DNA of 64,000 nt from Seribacter sp963934295 (GTDB lineage Bacteria; Verrucomicrobiota; Verrucomicrobiia; Opitutales; Seribacteraceae). Under the pieces are notes generated by a model. The model made no database searches and was not told where the DNA came from. It was given only the letters and a program-made list of their open reading frames with translations. Position numbers and translations under genes: made by a program. The DNA lies in assembly GCA_963934295.1 (NCBI GenBank), contig CAWVXY010000002.1, forward strand, positions 62,001-126,000, written 5' to 3'. Below, piece by piece: positions 17,761 to 27,544 of the stretch. How positions within the stretch are numbered: position 1 is the first letter of the stretch; the number at the start of each line of letters is the position of its first letter.

Positions 17761-18669
17761 CTAGAAGACTCGAATGGGAACCTGTATACCCTGATATCCG
17801 GGGGCGGAGATGACCAGTTTTCCTTCACCGGGCACGCCACCCTTGACCATGATGTTAACCGTTTTATTACCTTGTGTAATAACAGCCTCAGGCATGATAA
17901 CAGATTCGGGGATATTTGTTTTAACTGAAACTTTTAAACCGCCTTCAGGGGCTTCATAGTCTATTTTAAAAAGTAGAGTGTTGCTATCTCCTGATTTAAT
18001 CTCGAGGGAGGATGGGATGACCGCGAGAACACTTTCGTCAATGCGGAAATTCCCAATATCCAGTGCTCCATGTGGACCGCCAATCAGTTGTACGGGATAA
18101 TCCACACCGGAAGGAAGGGCGGGGATCGTGAAACGAAGTTCGTTTTCCGAAAGGTATCTGGTGGGTGCTTCTTTTTCTCCAATATTTATGGAGTCATATT
18201 TGGTGAACCCGCGACCTTGAACGGCAATTTCCACCCCAACTGGACCACGGTAGGAAGCAAGATTTCCCACATAGCGGTTTTCCAAACGGAATACTTGAAG
18301 ATCGCTTTTAAGCTCTCTTGGGTATGAACCACCACCCTCACTCATGACATTGTATGTGGTTTGGAAGTAATAGGTAGCTTCGTCGAATCCCTGGGGTAAT
18401 TTGTAATCGCAACTCCAAAGATTTGGGTTGATCGGATCCTGTACCATGGAGATCGAATCTCCACCCACTACAGCGAAAACTTGAATTGTTTCGGGATTCA
18501 CTTTTCGATCCTGAATATCCACTTCGGTTTGAAGGGTATAAATCCCGGATGGATTCTGACTGATATTGGTCGAAGTCAGGTTAATAAATGTGGGTTGGTT
18601 ACAACTTGCCAAAAGGGCAAGGGTAAGAGACAACAGGATATGTTTATGTATGGTGCTCAATTTTTTCAT
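17761..18669 (-). CDS. IPT/TIG-like domain lipoprotein
   Basis: This 302-residue protein has a lipobox at LLASC (Cys23). The rest is beta-rich and looks like two to three Ig-like units. The middle GVEIAVQGRGFTKYDSINIG followed by TRYLSENELRFTIP matches an IPT/TIG fold, with the GxGF turn typical of that family. It is likely an envelope binding protein. It lies 35 bp upstream of the GT2 gene on the same strand, so it could be co-transcribed. Function is unknown. Confidence 0.7.
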   Translation of the reverse strand: MKKLSTIHKHILLSLTLALLASCNQPTFINLTSTNISQNPSGIYTLQTEVDIQDRKVNPETIQVFAVVGGDSISMVQDPINPNLWSCDYKLPQGFDEATYYFQTTYNVMSEGGGSYPRELKSDLQVFRLENRYVGNLASYRGPVGVEIAVQGRGFTKYDSINIGEKEAPTRYLSENELRFTIPALPSGVDYPVQLIGGPHGALDIGNFRIDESVLAVIPSSLEIKSGDSNTLLFKIDYEAPEGGLKVSVKTNIPESVIMPEAVITQGNKTVNIMVKGGVPGEGKLVISAPGYQGIQVPIRVF

Positions 18670-18724
18670 TATAGTAATTTTTCTAAAAAGTAATCTAAAT
18701 TTGTAGATAAGTTTCGGGCTAAAT

Positions 18725-19888
18725 ATGCAAGTATCAAATATGAGAGAGTTGGGTCTTTATGTTCATGTTCCATTTTGTTCCACCACCTGTGACTTTTGCG
18801 CATTTTACCAAGAGAGACCAAGCAAAAAGGGTTTTGAACAGTATTTTTTTGCATTAGAGAAGGATTTTCAGGCTCATCCGAGTAATCAGGAGTTTTCAAC
18901 CGCGTTTATTGGGGGTGGAACTCCGGGGATTCTTTCTGGCCCGCAAATTGAAAAATTATGCGATCTTATCAAGCGGGCAGGATTACATCCTAATTGTGAA
19001 TGGAGCGTGGAAGTAGCCCCCAATGAAATTAATCCTCAAAAAGTGGAGGCACTCCTAAATGGAGGAGTGAATCGTTTATCTTTGGGGGTTCAGACATTTA
19101 ATCAAAAGTTTATGGATGGACTTGGGCGCAATCACGATGTTTCCACCGCACTGAGTGCCTATGAGTTGGTTCGTAACGCGGGATTTGATAGTGTTAATAT
19201 GGATTTACTTTTTGGTGCTCCCGGACAAAAATTGTCTGATTGGCAGGATGATTTAAAAAAAGCAGTGGATTTAGAACCGGATCATATCTCCACATATTGC
19301 CTGACTTTTGAAGAGGATACTGCGTTATATGCAAAATTATCTGAAGGAAAAATTGAAATTGATCCAGACCGGGAAGCTGAATTTTACGAATGGGGGTGGG
19401 AGTTTTTACCATCTCAGGGATGGAAGCAGTACGAGGTATCCAATTATGCAAAGTCCGGAATGGAGTGTAGGCATAACTTGAATACATGGAGAATGAATGA
19501 CTGGCTCGGGTATGGCCCATCTGCATCGAGTCAGTATGAGGGGAAGCGCAGGAAAAATTTTGCTAATATTGAGCAATGGGCAAAGCCTTTAATAATTGGG
19601 GAAGAACAGAGCTATGAGGAGTATTCAGGTTTAAGTGGTTTGGAGTTGGCTAGAGATGCAATTATCTTTGGATTAAGGATGAATGAAGGAGTATGCGTTG
19701 AATCGGTCACATCTCAATTTAATCTTGAACGAGCTTTATTTGAGGATGTGGTTATATTTTTGGATCTCCTTGTGAATGAGAATCTAGCAGAAAGGCGGGG
19801 GCAACATTATAGCCTAAATAGAGATGGTCGGATACGCTGTGATGCCATAGCAACCGAGATGCCTGAGCTTCTTGCTCGCTCGATCTAA
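18725..19888 (+). CDS. hemW: Radical SAM heme chaperone HemW
   Basis: A 387-residue protein of the usual HemW length. YVHVPFCSTTCDFCAF holds the CX3CX2C cluster motif (Cys18, Cys22, Cys25), followed by FIGGGTPGIL and VEVAPNE, then SLGVQTFNQKFMDGLGRNHD, VNMDLLFGAPGQ and YEVSNYAKSGMECRHNLNTW, all typical of HemW/CPDH-like proteins. HemW binds heme and transfers it to hemoproteins; it is not the oxygen-independent coproporphyrinogen oxidase. ATGs at 18725 and 18740 both fit; the second starts at MRELGLYVHV. It diverges from the IPT/TIG lipoprotein with 55 bp between. Confidence 0.88.
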   Translation: MQVSNMRELGLYVHVPFCSTTCDFCAFYQERPSKKGFEQYFFALEKDFQAHPSNQEFSTAFIGGGTPGILSGPQIEKLCDLIKRAGLHPNCEWSVEVAPNEINPQKVEALLNGGVNRLSLGVQTFNQKFMDGLGRNHDVSTALSAYELVRNAGFDSVNMDLLFGAPGQKLSDWQDDLKKAVDLEPDHISTYCLTFEEDTALYAKLSEGKIEIDPDREAEFYEWGWEFLPSQGWKQYEVSNYAKSGMECRHNLNTWRMNDWLGYGPSASSQYEGKRRKNFANIEQWAKPLIIGEEQSYEEYSGLSGLELARDAIIFGLRMNEGVCVESVTSQFNLERALFEDVVIFLDLLVNENLAERRGQHYSLNRDGRIRCDAIATEMPELLARSI

Positions 19889-19898
19889 CTCTTATTAT

Positions 19899-21701
19899 CT
19901 ATAAAGAAATGGCCTTCCTTAAGATATCCATACTTTCGGAAAGCCCGCCATTACGTGCTCTTGACAACCAGATAGATTTATAGTCAGAGAATATACGATT
20001 TTGAGAATTTATTGGAGACCAGGGTTTTTCTGTGATAAGAGAAATTCCTTTTTGTAATGCGATAGTGGATAATTGAACTCCAAGTGCAATTTCAAGACCG
20101 ACAAGACAGTTGCGGGATTGATGATTATAAGCGGAGATAGATTTCTCAATGGATGCTAAGTAATTAAGGCCATTTTCTAATTGGGAAATCGAGTGTTTAT
20201 CTTTGAGGTGCTGGAAAGTTTTTTCTGGTTGTGAGGCAAATAAAATAAACCAGCATAAGCTGTTATTTTCTATATTGGACTGGAGTAACTGGTCGAGTTT
20301 ACCCAATTTAATAAGGGAGTCAGACGGAGTAGTGTTTAGTGCTCCATTAAAAAGATGCCAATCCATGCCGGCAGCGAGTGCGGTGTCATCGATTGGTTGG
20401 TTATTCCACGACTGGGCTGCACCGTAAAGGAGAGGAGGGTAAAGAGTTGCCCATGGTTGATGGTTTCCACAATCCCCCCAGCTGGTTAGAAGAATACCAT
20501 CCGCAGAATATTTTTTTGCATTTGTAATCGCTGCATCAATATTGGAACGGGTATTGGGCCAGCGTCCGGAAAAACTTCTCCATGTTCCTGTTCCAGGGGC
20601 AAGGCAGTAAGACAGATCACAGGATGAAATAATATGTGCCTGCTCGGGGAAGGGGTGGTTTGGTTCATAACCCCAAATAATAGGAGATGCGGAGGGGGGG
20701 AGGAGTTTTGCATTTTCCGGATTCTCCAGAAGAACATCTGCCCAGAACTGCATTTCTTTACCATGAGATTCGACTAATTTTCGAATTCCCTCAAGGTGGG
20801 CTAGATAAACCTTGTCTTTTCCTTTTTCTTCTACCTGATTTTTACTCCACCCTTGACCCAGTTCCCAGGGTTCGTCCATACCGACATTAAATTTTTTTGA
20901 AGAGAAATTGGGAAGGTATTCTGTGTAAAGAGAATTAATAAAGTCTAGGCTTGCCTGGTTTGGCTTGAGCGTGCTGCCGTGGTCACGCACCATATACGGT
21001 TCTTCTCTTTGGAAGCCATCTGGGCATTCAGCCAGTTGTTTGTAGTTATCGTGACAGAGCCACCTTTCAAAATGACCAAAAGAGTTTAAGTTGGGGACGA
21101 GTTCGATAAATCTCTCACTGCAATAGTGATCAATTTGTTGGATTTCTTCGGGCGTTAGGGGCGACGAGTGTTCCCATACCGTTTTATGTTTCTTAAAAGC
21201 GTAGGTGTGCTCGATGTAGAGCTGGAATTCATTTATATGTAATTGGACCAGCAGGTCGATCAGGGAAAAGATTGAGTTCATGGTCGGAACCTTACACCGG
21301 CTTACATCGAGCATGAATCCACGTCTTTCAAGGAGAGGGTAGTCCTCTATTATGAGGCAGGGTAAGCTGTCCCCATCTTTAGTTTTTTTAACAAGTTGAT
21401 TTAGGGTTTGTAGACCGCGGAAGATTCCAACGGGTTCACTTGCGGAAAGAATGATTTGGGAAGTCTTAATCTGTAAACGGTAAGCTTCTTTTTGAGGCAG
21501 TTTTTCTTTGCAGATTACTAGAGCATTATTTCCTGCATCCCGGATTCGGCAATAACCGTTCTTGGTCAGATATTCCTTGAATACTTCAAATGATTTTTCT
21601 TCGATTTTGAAGGGAAGGGGAGAAGGGAGTTTGAAAGAACCTGCAACGGTTTCTATCCTTTGGGGGCTAGGAAAGAGTTCTTTGGTAAGGTGAGTATTCA
21701 C
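19899..21701 (-). CDS. GH20 beta-N-acetylhexosaminidase
   Basis: This 600-residue protein has an N-terminal alpha/beta domain (1-115) that leads into the GH20 barrel from RRGFMLDVSRCKVPT onward. FNVGMDEPWELG holds the catalytic Asp-Glu pair (D276, E277) of substrate-assisted catalysis, and NSFGHF and QFWADVL are further GH20 strands. It removes terminal GlcNAc or GalNAc from glycans or chito-oligosaccharides. No signal peptide is seen, suggesting cytosolic action after import. Its GTG start overlaps by 4 nt (GTGA) the stop of the sodium symporter gene, so uptake and cleavage are linked. Confidence 0.85.
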   Translation of the reverse strand: MNTHLTKELFPSPQRIETVAGSFKLPSPLPFKIEEKSFEVFKEYLTKNGYCRIRDAGNNALVICKEKLPQKEAYRLQIKTSQIILSASEPVGIFRGLQTLNQLVKKTKDGDSLPCLIIEDYPLLERRGFMLDVSRCKVPTMNSIFSLIDLLVQLHINEFQLYIEHTYAFKKHKTVWEHSSPLTPEEIQQIDHYCSERFIELVPNLNSFGHFERWLCHDNYKQLAECPDGFQREEPYMVRDHGSTLKPNQASLDFINSLYTEYLPNFSSKKFNVGMDEPWELGQGWSKNQVEEKGKDKVYLAHLEGIRKLVESHGKEMQFWADVLLENPENAKLLPPSASPIIWGYEPNHPFPEQAHIISSCDLSYCLAPGTGTWRSFSGRWPNTRSNIDAAITNAKKYSADGILLTSWGDCGNHQPWATLYPPLLYGAAQSWNNQPIDDTALAAGMDWHLFNGALNTTPSDSLIKLGKLDQLLQSNIENNSLCWFILFASQPEKTFQHLKDKHSISQLENGLNYLASIEKSISAYNHQSRNCLVGLEIALGVQLSTIALQKGISLITEKPWSPINSQNRIFSDYKSIWLSRARNGGLSESMDILRKAISL

Positions 21702-23248
21702 TTTTTATTTATAAATAGTAATCCTGTTCCCCATGTTATAAAAACGGTTACAGGCCAAGCCCACGCTGTATTAATAACCGGTCTGAGCTTACCGTCTGTT
21801 TCTTTGAGGCTACTCCATTGAAGGGCTTCTTCTTGGGTGATGAGATCAAAGTTAAGTAAGATTTGATAGATGTCAGGTCTAAGGTAGGCAACAAGAGCGA
21901 AGGAGATGAGAAAGCCAAATGCGAGCCCTTTCGTCTGGACTCTTGGAGTAAATAGAGCGGCTAGAAACATTCCGAGCATGGGTCCAGTAGTATATGAGAC
22001 CATGCCAAAGGCGAGGACCACGACATTTACTTTGCCTCGTAGAGAGTCGAGTTCAATCGCGAATGCAGAGAGGGCAATGCCCCAAAAGACAACCAAAAGG
22101 CGTGAATAAAATAATTCTTTGGAGAGATTTTCATTACTGGATTCTTTCGAGCGAAACAAGGATATGGTTGTTTGTGAAAGGGCAGCAAGGATTGAATCCA
22201 GACTCGAAATAGCTGCAGCGAAAATACCAGCAAGTATGAGTCCTCTTAAACCAACAGGTAGTTCGGTTACAATCCAAACGGGGAAAATATAATTACTGTC
22301 TTCGCTAAATATAGCGGGTTCTGTACCAGCCACCCTCATGGGTTCGTAATAGGCAAAGAGAGCGGCACCGACAAGGAGCATGAGGGTAGTGAGTAGCAAG
22401 GCGGCAGAACTGGTAATCATTGCTTTGCGGGCGTCGTTCGCATCGCGACAACAGAACATTCTTTGGGCATTTAATTGATCCACCCCAAATGCACTGAGGT
22501 TTTGAAAGGGTACTGCAATAATCGCAACCCAAAGAGTAAACCCAACCGCTGGATCCTTTGTTAAATTAAGAAAGGTAAATTTACCCGCCTCTCCGGAAAC
22601 TTGAAGGAATTCATTCCAACCGTTATTCAAGGATGAAATAATCCAAATAAGAGAGAGCAATCCTGCACCTACAAATAGGAAGAATTGCATCACATCTGTC
22701 CAAATGACGGTTCGCATCCCACCCATAAGCGTCCAACCGACTGCGAATAATCCAATAATCCATATACATTCGTGGAATTCAAGTGGTGTGACCACTTTGA
22801 GTGCAAGTGCAGCAACCAAAACGCGTACGCTCTGACCCAGGATTCCTCCGATTTGAAAAATTAGGGTTGCGAGGCGTTTTGCTGCTTCTCCTAATCGATT
22901 ACCCATATAATCGTAAGGGCTGTAGATTTCTCTTTCGTAAAAGACCCGAACAAAAAAGATACCCACGATAATTCGTGCAATAATCGAACCGATCCCCCAT
23001 TGCAGATAGGTGAAATTACCTCCAGCTGCGTAGACCATGCCAGGAACGCCAATAAAAGTGACACCACTAATTTCTGTGGCAATAATCGAGCCGGAGACAG
23101 CTAGCCAAGGCAGGGATCGTCCACCAAGGAAAAAATCTTTAATGGTTGATTGTTTTCCCTTCAGAAAATGCCCAACATAAGTGGTTGCAGCTAAATAACC
23201 TGCGACCACAAGCCAATCAATGGTTGTAAAATAATTATGAAAATCCAT
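21698..23248 (-). CDS. Sodium:solute symporter (SSS family)
   Basis: This 516-residue polytopic membrane protein has the SSS hallmarks: DWLVVAGYLAATTYVG start, FFLGGRSLPWLAVSGSIIAT and EISGVTFIGVPGMVYAAGGN, then a core of about 13 predicted helices. It should couple sodium to import of a sugar or related solute. The overlap with GH20 suggests amino sugars or chito-oligosaccharides. Substrate is inferred from the neighbour only. Confidence 0.85.
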   Translation of the reverse strand: MDFHNYFTTIDWLVVAGYLAATTYVGHFLKGKQSTIKDFFLGGRSLPWLAVSGSIIATEISGVTFIGVPGMVYAAGGNFTYLQWGIGSIIARIIVGIFFVRVFYEREIYSPYDYMGNRLGEAAKRLATLIFQIGGILGQSVRVLVAALALKVVTPLEFHECIWIIGLFAVGWTLMGGMRTVIWTDVMQFFLFVGAGLLSLIWIISSLNNGWNEFLQVSGEAGKFTFLNLTKDPAVGFTLWVAIIAVPFQNLSAFGVDQLNAQRMFCCRDANDARKAMITSSAALLLTTLMLLVGAALFAYYEPMRVAGTEPAIFSEDSNYIFPVWIVTELPVGLRGLILAGIFAAAISSLDSILAALSQTTISLFRSKESSNENLSKELFYSRLLVVFWGIALSAFAIELDSLRGKVNVVVLAFGMVSYTTGPMLGMFLAALFTPRVQTKGLAFGFLISFALVAYLRPDIYQILLNFDLITQEEALQWSSLKETDGKLRPVINTAWAWPVTVFITWGTGLLFINKK

Positions 23249-23374
23249 CCGTAAATAAAACCAAAATGGAAATATGAGCTAATGAAAACGTAAAAGATCA
23301 AATGGTGAATAAAAAGTGATTTTGGGAACAACTTCTTCTTTCCCTTTAAATTTCTGTGTGTGATGGTATATAAT

Positions 23375-26104
23375 ATGAAAATATTTACGCTTATGATTGG
23401 TGGGGCAGCTCTATTCATTGCAGGTTGTGCCGCATATTTTAGCGTTCGGGGAATTGCTCTTACCTTTGGGGCGGTTAGTTCTTTTACTATCCCTATCATT
23501 ATAATGGCTTCCAGTTTGGAATTCGGGAAATTAATTGCTGCATCTTTCCTTTATCGAAATTGGCATACTTGTAACCGAACACTTCGTACTTATTTGTCTC
23601 TTGCTGTGTTGCTTCTAATCGGGATTACCTCAGCAGGAATATACGGGTATCTTTCACAGGCATTTGAGGAAACTCTTAACCAGGTTGAAGGATACGAGAA
23701 AGAAATTACCAGTTTACAAAGACAACAGGTTGAGTATGACCGTTTGGTCGAAGCTTATCGAGATTCAGGGAAAAAGGGTTCGCAGTTAAGAGAAGAAAAA
23801 CAGTCTGAGGAAAGATCCCGACTTGAAGGATATATAGTTGAAAGAAGAAAAGATATTTCTTCTGCTGAAGATGCAAAGGCTCGCTTGGCTGAAGAGACCG
23901 ATCAAATGATTGTAGGCGAACGAGAACGCAGAGAAGATGAGAAGCGAAGAATAGAGGAATTTATCCAAATTCGAAGGAAAGATATTGCCAGTTTAGAGAG
24001 TCAGAAAAATCCTTATAAAGAAGAAATTGACGAGCGTCTCAAACTGGAGTTAGCCAAGGAAGCTAAGATTAATGAAAGGGTAGCCCAGTTGGATGCAGCG
24101 GTTAAGGTTTATCAGGATAAGGGAGCGGGAGGTTTTCTTAAGGAGGATGGTTTAAAAAAAGCTGCGGAATTGCTTCGAGCTCAATCTGAAGAAAGGGAAG
24201 GCTTGCGTGCTAGTTTGCAGGCAATAACTACTGCTTCACAGGAAGCTAGGGCAGATCTTGATAAGCGATATGACGCGTTAGACGAACGCATTGTGCAGGC
24301 ACAAAATGAAATATCCGAAGCAAATGCCAAAATTACCACATTAACAACTGGCGGGGCTGAACAGGCAGACAATGTCAAAACTGCATTGGATAATTTACAG
24401 CAGGCACGTTCCTCTGTGGACGATCGTATTAAGTCCTTGGAGAGTGAAATCGCAGAAGCGAGTCGAAAAATAACTTCACTGAGTGAGGTTGGATCCGTTT
24501 TTGGTCCTGATAGTTCTGAAGAATTGGAGGCAAAGAAGGCTGAACTTTTTGCCAAGAAAGAGGATGCGGAAAAGCGAATCCTCGAATTATCAGGGAAAAT
24601 ACGAGCAACTGATATTGGATCCTTTAAGTTTGTTGCCCGTGCATTTGATTCTTCGGTGAGTGAAGCAGAATTAACGGAAAATCCAATTATAATCGAAGAG
24701 GCTATGGCCAAGGCTGTAAATCGAGTAGTGAAATGGTTTATTTTGATATTAGTTTCAGTTTTTGATCCGTTAGCGGTAACTTTAGTTATTGCATACAACG
24801 CTTCACTTTTGAAAGGAAAAGAACCGGATGCTAGGATTTTTTCTGGGGAAAAAGTAAAAGAGAAAAGCAATTTTTTCTCTTTCGGTAACCTGCCTATTAT
24901 TTTAATTATTATTGGATTGATCGGATGGGCTGGCTATGTGCAATTTGGCTCACAAGTTGAAGATACGGAGCGAGTGAGCCAATCAAAGGCATCGTTCTTA
25001 GGAAAGCTTTCCTCCAGACGTTTTGATGATCGGGCTTTTGCATATGTGCCCCCAAGGGCATTTGGTGTTTTTTCTTTCTCGGGTCTTCGTATGGTTGAGA
25101 AAGTAGGACTTCCCAAAATTATTGCTGATGATTTCATTAAAAACATTCCTTTCTTGGGGAACCTTTCCTGGAATCCTGAAGATTGTGGTATTAATCCGCA
25201 TGGGCGTGTGTTGTATTTCCTTCAATTCCCTCAAGATGAATTTATCTCTCAGAGAGAACAGGATGTGCTTTGGGGATTAATTATCCCTATTGGCGATCAG
25301 GATCTATTGAGAGAGTTTATTTTGCGCAAGTTGGATCTGAAAAGCCTATCAAGTGAATGGAGTGTTAAAGAGAATGACTCTCCTTCCTTTATGTCTTTTC
25401 ACCATAGATCTGCCCATATTTCATTAGGTATGGACGATCAGTGTCTGGTGGTTTTATCGTCTTGGTGGTCCGATCAAAAAGATCCAGAGTTTTTGGATGT
25501 AGAATTAAATCAGGTATTTAATTTTGGACAGGGTTCAAATATTGCAAGTTCAAGCGTGGGTAATAAGTTAACTGGAGACGACTACGATGTCGGTCTATCC
25601 ATTTTGGGTAAAAACTTTTTTGAATCCTTTTGTAAAAATAAAGACGAACGAACTTTGTATGAAACTTTTGATGAGTATCTTAACTTCGATTTACATTTTA
25701 AGGCGAAAGCCGGAATAGATAAAGTCTCTATGAATGGTGCATTTGAGTACGAGCATGAGGTTCTTGACGCTGGATTTGGGCTTAAGGTTGCGAGTCAGTT
25801 GGATATGGTGCGAGAAAGTGAAACAGCAAGTTCATTGCAGACAGTCTATGGTGAGTTTTTAGAAATCTTCATTCAGCGACTCGATTTTCAAACTACAGGT
25901 AACCTGATGGAGCGAATTGATTTATCAAATACTTCCGGATTCGATCAGTTCGATAATTTAACTGTTCATCATAAAATTCAAAATCAGCGAAATGGAATGA
26001 TCTCTATGTCCGTTGATACTACCGAGTCAGGCGGGCAGGCTATTTGCTCTCTAATTGACCTACTGGTCGCAGCCTTGAACCCATTTCCTAATAATTCTCT
26101 TTAA
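23375..26104 (+). CDS. Large membrane protein with coiled coil and C-terminal DUF4836-like domain
   Basis: This is a 909-residue protein; ATG 23375 is preferred over earlier in-frame starts. Three N-terminal helices (about 4-22, 28-47 and 70-92) are followed by a coiled coil (95-440) with a Lys/Glu/Arg/Gln pattern. Two more helices follow (about 452-478, with FDPLAVTLVIAYNASLL, and 505-525), then a soluble ~370-residue C-terminal domain beginning FAYVPPRAFGVFSFSGL, which resembles DUF4836-type lipoproteins. The helix layout (N-terminal TMs, coiled coil, a second TM pair with FDPLA..L..A.N) is what I recall from proteins of marine phages. It heads a three-gene cassette. Function is unknown. 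Confidence 0.65.
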   Translation: MKIFTLMIGGAALFIAGCAAYFSVRGIALTFGAVSSFTIPIIIMASSLEFGKLIAASFLYRNWHTCNRTLRTYLSLAVLLLIGITSAGIYGYLSQAFEETLNQVEGYEKEITSLQRQQVEYDRLVEAYRDSGKKGSQLREEKQSEERSRLEGYIVERRKDISSAEDAKARLAEETDQMIVGERERREDEKRRIEEFIQIRRKDIASLESQKNPYKEEIDERLKLELAKEAKINERVAQLDAAVKVYQDKGAGGFLKEDGLKKAAELLRAQSEEREGLRASLQAITTASQEARADLDKRYDALDERIVQAQNEISEANAKITTLTTGGAEQADNVKTALDNLQQARSSVDDRIKSLESEIAEASRKITSLSEVGSVFGPDSSEELEAKKAELFAKKEDAEKRILELSGKIRATDIGSFKFVARAFDSSVSEAELTENPIIIEEAMAKAVNRVVKWFILILVSVFDPLAVTLVIAYNASLLKGKEPDARIFSGEKVKEKSNFFSFGNLPIILIIIGLIGWAGYVQFGSQVEDTERVSQSKASFLGKLSSRRFDDRAFAYVPPRAFGVFSFSGLRMVEKVGLPKIIADDFIKNIPFLGNLSWNPEDCGINPHGRVLYFLQFPQDEFISQREQDVLWGLIIPIGDQDLLREFILRKLDLKSLSSEWSVKENDSPSFMSFHHRSAHISLGMDDQCLVVLSSWWSDQKDPEFLDVELNQVFNFGQGSNIASSSVGNKLTGDDYDVGLSILGKNFFESFCKNKDERTLYETFDEYLNFDLHFKAKAGIDKVSMNGAFEYEHEVLDAGFGLKVASQLDMVRESETASSLQTVYGEFLEIFIQRLDFQTTGNLMERIDLSNTSGFDQFDNLTVHHKIQNQRNGMISMSVDTTESGGQAICSLIDLLVAALNPFPNNSL

Positions 26105-26113
26105 TTTATCTTC

Positions 26114-27544
26114 ATGCAAAAGAGGATTTATTTTTCTGCAAATTTTATTTGCATACTCCTTTTCCTTAATGGTTGTGCGAGTTCGCCAAGTTCGCCTTCT
26201 AATTCTTCTGCTCGTGATTCGGCAAAAGTAAAATCTATTACATCTTCTCAGAAAAAATTGTCCCTTGTAGAGAATAACTCCTCTACAGAAAGTGTTTCAA
26301 AAAAGAAGTCCTCATCTACTTTTGATGAGAACTCCAATTTAGGTTCTGCTGCAGAGTCGATTGAACATCAAAGTGGTGAAGGGACTCCTGTTCTTGAATT
26401 AGACTCAGATGTTGAAGTCGATCTGACTATTACGGAAAAGGTACAAGCTGCTCCAGGAGAGAAATTTGAACAATTAATCGAGGTTCAGGAGGATCGTTTC
26501 CCGGAAGAGAAAGAAAAAAAACTTGATTCCCATTCCGTTGCTGAATCACCATTGATTTCACAAGAACATTCTGAGCTGAAATCTTTTTTTGATTCCAAAC
26601 AAGAAAATGTAAATTCGAATGCAACTAAGGAGGATGGTTCATTCCTTTTGCCGATCGCTGATGTTGAAAATGAAACAAGGAAACCAGTTAACTTAAATCC
26701 TGAACCAACCCCAATTCATCTTCTCGAAGGTAACCAAAGTGATAAAAGCAAATTTGGAATTGGAAGTCATTTACAAAAGAAATCACTTCCATCAGAAAAT
26801 ATTGTTTTGGGCAATTCAGATATACATGCAACAAATCCACGATTGCTTGAGGCAAACTTTACGAATGAAAAAAAAATAATCTCGGTTGATAATCAGAGGT
26901 TAAAGTCAAAATTTTCACCGAGAACCTCTTCTGTTGAAATTATTGACCCGATTGGTGAAATAGAAAATAAGGTTGGTTTCCGAGCTGTAAATAAAGAAAC
27001 AGACTCCCTGTCCTATCCACAAAAAGAGGTATCCTTTCTTGAAAAATCGAGTGAAGATTTTATCACTGCTGAATCCGTTCAATTATCCAAAATTGTTTCG
27101 TTTAAAAATAAACCTATCGATGGTATTGAAAATAAAAATACAAAAGCTAAGGCGGATATTGCTTATAGTAGAAAAAATAAACCTTTAACTTCATCAATCA
27201 TGAAAGCAATGCCCCGTGTTGGGTTCATCGATTCCGTAAAAAATAAAACTCACGACCACACATTCAATACCCCTGACTCGGTTCTGGAACTTAAGCCAAA
27301 AAGAGAGTTTGGGTATAATAATTTGAAGTCTTTTTTGGATCGTAACGGAGACAAAACAGGCAAGACTTTAAAGGATGAAGAAAATAAATTTCTTAATGTA
27401 AGAGGATATTTAGAAGAAGCTAGAACTGAACATCTAGATCTTAATTTACCTGAAGATCAGATTGAAGGAAAGGCTCGCTTTCTTAGAACATTGGAATGGA
27501 TTGAAAGTCGTGGGAGAATACAAGAAGACTTACAAACCGAATGA
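26114..27544 (+). CDS. Low-complexity lipoprotein
   Basis: This 476-residue protein has a lipobox at LNGC (Cys21). The mature part is rich in Ser, Lys, Glu, Asn and Asp, with no recognisable domain, and is probably disordered: the run SSPSSPSNSSARDSAK is followed by many acidic segments. The C-terminus has a more regular helical segment (NVRGYLEEARTEHLDL...). It lies 9 bp after the coiled-coil membrane protein and overlaps the 44-aa gene by 4 nt, so all three are one unit. It probably spans or tethers in the periplasm; this is an inference. Confidence 0.62.
   Translation: MQKRIYFSANFICILLFLNGCASSPSSPSNSSARDSAKVKSITSSQKKLSLVENNSSTESVSKKKSSSTFDENSNLGSAAESIEHQSGEGTPVLELDSDVEVDLTITEKVQAAPGEKFEQLIEVQEDRFPEEKEKKLDSHSVAESPLISQEHSELKSFFDSKQENVNSNATKEDGSFLLPIADVENETRKPVNLNPEPTPIHLLEGNQSDKSKFGIGSHLQKKSLPSENIVLGNSDIHATNPRLLEANFTNEKKIISVDNQRLKSKFSPRTSSVEIIDPIGEIENKVGFRAVNKETDSLSYPQKEVSFLEKSSEDFITAESVQLSKIVSFKNKPIDGIENKNTKAKADIAYSRKNKPLTSSIMKAMPRVGFIDSVKNKTHDHTFNTPDSVLELKPKREFGYNNLKSFLDRNGDKTGKTLKDEENKFLNVRGYLEEARTEHLDLNLPEDQIEGKARFLRTLEWIESRGRIQEDLQTE

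Noticed and set aside
24181..24870. 229-codon minus-strand ORF inside the coiled-coil gene
   Set aside because: Serine/alanine-rich shadow of the coiled-coil codons on the other strand; the forward protein is clear.
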